Shown here: positions 5,014-7,001 of the stretch, piece by piece
Position numbering within the stretch: position 1 is the stretch's first letter
How the letters are laid out: each line of letters begins with the position of its first letter
Assembly: GCA_946410475.1 (NCBI GenBank)
Contig: CAMKAM010000077.1
Location: 1 to 7,001 of the forward strand
Source of the DNA: an uncultured Bacillota bacterium
GTDB taxonomy: Bacteria; Bacillota; Clostridia; Peptostreptococcales; Anaerovoracaceae
Reading direction: 5' to 3'
Length of the DNA: 7,001 bases
The notes under the pieces: generated by a model
Seen by the model: the letters and a program-made list of their open reading frames with translations, nothing else
Told to the model about the DNA's origin: nothing
Database searches by the model: none
Position numbers and translations under genes: made by a program

Positions 5014-5604
5014 TCAGTCTGCCTTGCACAGTCCCTTCAAAAACAGTGGGAGGATCTGCTGCGAATACTGGCAGAGCGGGTAGTTGCCGCTCGACAGGCA
5101 CCAGTCATACATCATGCCGCGCTCGAATACAGAATATGCCTTCATTATGTCATTGATGCTGAGGTCATCTCTGAAAAGCCCTTGCCTCTGCCCGTCGATA
5201 GTGATCTCTCTGAGGAGCCTGAAATACATCCTGTCCGGGTCGAGCAGATGTCTCTCGCCCTTCGTCAGGAGCTGGCTTGAAAAGAGCTGGCTCAGCATCG
5301 TTACAGGGACCGTGTTCTCGATCATCAGGAAAAGTTCCCGGTTAAGGTAGATCAGCTTTTCCAGCGGGTCAAGATCAGGATCTATCGTTTCTGCAAGTTC
5401 AGTGTATTTATCATCGAACAGGTAGCTGAGCGAGCCGAGGAGTTCGTCCTTCGATGAAAAGTAATGATAGAACGATCCTTTTGATGTGCCCGATGCTTCT
5501 ACGATATCGTCTATCGTAGTGGCGTCATAGCCCTGCCTGTAAAATAGCTGCCAGGCGGCCGCAACGATGCGGCCTTTCGTCTGTTTTTTCTTTGCTTTTG
5601 CCAT
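5014..5604 (-). CDS. TetR/AcrR-family transcriptional regulator
   Basis: Ligand-responsive DNA-binding protein, normally a dimeric repressor (family knowledge). At 196 aa it has the standard length. The N-terminal helix-turn-helix domain spans about residues 10-55: IVAAAWQLFYRQGYDATTI, then DDIVEASG, then the recognition helix TSKGSFYHYF (40-49), followed by SSKDELL. The all-helical C-terminal ligand domain follows and is not specific enough to name a ligand. The ATG at 5604 has no clear Shine-Dalgarno (ACT directly before it and an A-rich stretch upstream), so translation may be weak. It is divergent from the PutP-like symporter across 199 bp that carry several small repeats. That arrangement suggests control of the symporter, of itself, or of both (inference). 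Confidence 0.94.
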   Translation of the reverse strand: MAKAKKKQTKGRIVAAAWQLFYRQGYDATTIDDIVEASGTSKGSFYHYFSSKDELLGSLSYLFDDKYTELAETIDPDLDPLEKLIYLNRELFLMIENTVPVTMLSQLFSSQLLTKGERHLLDPDRMYFRLLREITIDGQRQGLFRDDLSINDIMKAYSVFERGMMYDWCLSSGNYPLCQYSQQILPLFLKGLCKAD

Positions 5605-5803
5605 AGTTTTCGGATTATTCTTTTTGTAAATATATCTTTCTAAAACGTAGTCTAATATAGTTTTGTTGGAATTTCAACATATTCACCGCAAATATGACAA
5701 ATATTTTCTACATTTAGTCCACAACACAGTCTATATTCCATTCTACTCTAAAAAGTATTATTATAGACAGGCTGATTAAAACAGAATAGGAGATTTATAT
5801 TTT
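5605..5803. promoter_or_regulatory. AT-rich divergent regulatory region between the TetR gene and the symporter
   Basis: No gene is visible here. GTTGGAATTTCAAC at 5665-5678 is a 14-bp near-palindrome (12 of 14 positions symmetric), of a size that suits a TetR operator. GTCTATA (5729-5735) and TATAGAC (5762-5768) are an exact 7-bp inverted repeat 26 bases apart. A YAGTCYA heptamer occurs at 5648, 5715 and 5727. Possible -10 boxes exist on both strands (TATTAT at 5759 on the plus strand, TATATT over 5654-5659 on the minus strand), but I found no well-spaced -35 for either, so I do not fix the start sites. Confidence 0.45.
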
Positions 5804-7001
5804 ATGAACATTGAAATTGTTGTTTTCTTAGGATACTTCATAGTTTTGTTCTTCGTAGCGCTGGCATTTTTCCTGCGCGGCGTCAACAAGAACGAAAAGG
5901 ACTTCTTCCTCGGTGGAAGGTCGATGGGACCATGGGTCACAGCGATGTCGGCTCAGGCCTCCGATATGTCGGCCTGGCTGCTGATGGGACTTCCGGGATC
6001 TATACTGGCCTTCGGCTTCGGTCAGATGTGGATAGGCATCGGCCTTGCCTTTGGCACAGCTACGAACTGGATATTCTGCGCTAAGAGGCTCAGGAAATTC
6101 TCGCAGGCTGCCGGTGACGCAATAACAGTGCCTCAGTATCTGACGAACAGATTCGCCAGCAAAAGAAAGACCCTTCAGGTCGCATGCGCTATTATATTCC
6201 TCGTCGCCTTTACCGTATATGTCGCGTCGGCGTTCGTAGCAGGAGCATCCGTATTCTCGACCCTTTTCCCGGGTGTCAACGAAAGGTTTGCAATGATCCT
6301 GTTTGCGCTGCTGATTATCGGATACACATTCCTTGGCGGATTCAAGGCCGTCTGCTGGACGGACTTCTTCCAGGGCATCCTGATGCTGGTCGCTCTGCTT
6401 GCGGTCCCGATCATCGTATTCGCAACACAGAATCTTGATACATCCGCTCTTTCGACTGTATATCAATATACTGACGCAGCTACCGGCGAATTAGTTTCCT
6501 GCGATTTCGGAGCAGGACTGTTCAGTGCCAGCTGGCAGGATGTGCTTTCAGGTCTTGCCTGGGGACTCGGCTATTTCGGCATGCCGCATATAATAGTCAG
6601 ATTCATGTCGATCGAAAAACCTTCGATGGTGAAGAAATCATCGATAATAGCCATCGTCTGGGTCGCTCTTTCCCTCGGCGCAGCCTGCCTCATGGCTTAT
6701 CAGGCAAGAATGATCATGGGCGAAGAGCTTTTGACTCAGGGCCTTCAGAAGACTGTATTCATAGCAATGGCCAGAGCGCTCTTCCCGGCGGCCATCTCGG
6801 GACTGCTGCTTGCAGCTATCATGGCAGCATCCGTATCAACAGCTGATTCACAGCTGCTGGTCGCTTCCAGTTCGTTCACAGCCGATATCTATGATCCGAT
6901 CATCAGGAAGCAGAAAGCAAGCGACAAAGAGATCCTTCTCGTCGGCCGTATCACCGTTATAGTGATAGCGATCATAGCATTCCTGATCGCTTCTTCGAAG
7001 G
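5804..7001 (+). CDS. putP: Sodium/solute symporter of the SSS family, PutP (sodium/proline) type; C-terminus cut by the window edge
   Basis: Inner-membrane transporter using the sodium gradient, most likely for proline uptake. I translated it by hand: an open frame of 399 codons from ATG 5804 to the right edge, against about 500 aa for E. coli PutP. Features matching PutP include FFLGGRSMGP (34-43), then ASDMSAWLLMGLPG (52-65), which differs from E. coli ASDMSGWLLMGLPG at one residue (A57 for G58). GFKAVCWTDFFQG and GLAWGLGYFGMPHI also match, as do S345-T346 in ASVSTADSQLL, the counterpart of the sodium-site S340-T341. About ten hydrophobic segments are present. A good Shine-Dalgarno, AGGAG at 5788-5792, lies 11 bases before the ATG. 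The divergent TetR gene may regulate it. The substrate could be another amino acid; the PutP-like core makes proline the first guess. Confidence 0.93.
   Translation, partial: MNIEIVVFLGYFIVLFFVALAFFLRGVNKNEKDFFLGGRSMGPWVTAMSAQASDMSAWLLMGLPGSILAFGFGQMWIGIGLAFGTATNWIFCAKRLRKFSQAAGDAITVPQYLTNRFASKRKTLQVACAIIFLVAFTVYVASAFVAGASVFSTLFPGVNERFAMILFALLIIGYTFLGGFKAVCWTDFFQGILMLVALLAVPIIVFATQNLDTSALSTVYQYTDAATGELVSCDFGAGLFSASWQDVLSGLAWGLGYFGMPHIIVRFMSIEKPSMVKKSSIIAIVWVALSLGAACLMAYQARMIMGEELLTQGLQKTVFIAMARALFPAAISGLLLAAIMAASVSTADSQLLVASSSFTADIYDPIIRKQKASDKEILLVGRITVIVIAIIAFLIASSK

Noticed and set aside
5828..6466. A 212-codon minus-strand open frame inside the symporter
   Set aside because: It is codon-aligned antisense to the PutP-like gene, which has unmistakable family motifs.

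Overview
The window looks like chromosomal DNA from an anaerobic, low-to-mid GC Bacillota (probably a Clostridia lineage). This is inferred from purine-rich Shine-Dalgarno sites, E. coli-type -35/-10 boxes, short intergenic gaps and the mix of genes. I cannot name a genus. There are no rRNA or tRNA genes, insertion sequences, phage genes or CRISPR arrays.

Layout from left to right. Positions 1-2678 hold two tandem paralogous AMP-forming acyl-CoA synthetases on the minus strand. The downstream copy is cut by the left edge. The upstream copy is complete at 581 aa and has its own extended -10 promoter. Positions 2880-3857 hold a minus-strand branch-1 nitrilase with an intact Glu-Lys-Cys triad and an unusual poly-Asp/Trp C-terminal tail. 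It ends in a clear rho-independent terminator. Its roughly 120-nt leader carries a hairpin and a phased array of TCCGGA palindromes below a good promoter. Positions 3975-4250 hold only a doubtful small ORF. Positions 4301-4810 encode a short A24-family prepilin peptidase on the minus strand. It is preceded by a 5 x 15-bp in-frame tandem repeat and a 33-bp perfect inverted repeat. Positions 5014-5604 encode a TetR-family regulator on the minus strand. It is divergent from a plus-strand sodium/solute symporter of the PutP type (5804 to the right edge, partial).

How the genes may fit together (inference). A nitrilase makes a carboxylic acid, and the adjacent AMP-forming synthetases could activate such an acid to a CoA thioester, so the left half could be a small nitrile/carboxylate-use locus. 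The TetR gene may control the divergent symporter, itself, or the synthetases; TetR proteins often sit near acyl-CoA metabolism genes. The prepilin peptidase is an orphan here, with no pilin, ATPase or secretion genes in view.

Nothing here amounts to a convincing new system. The parts most worth checking are the leader array upstream of the nitrilase, the two opposite-charge pentapeptide expansions, and the hairpin that surrounds a -10 box.
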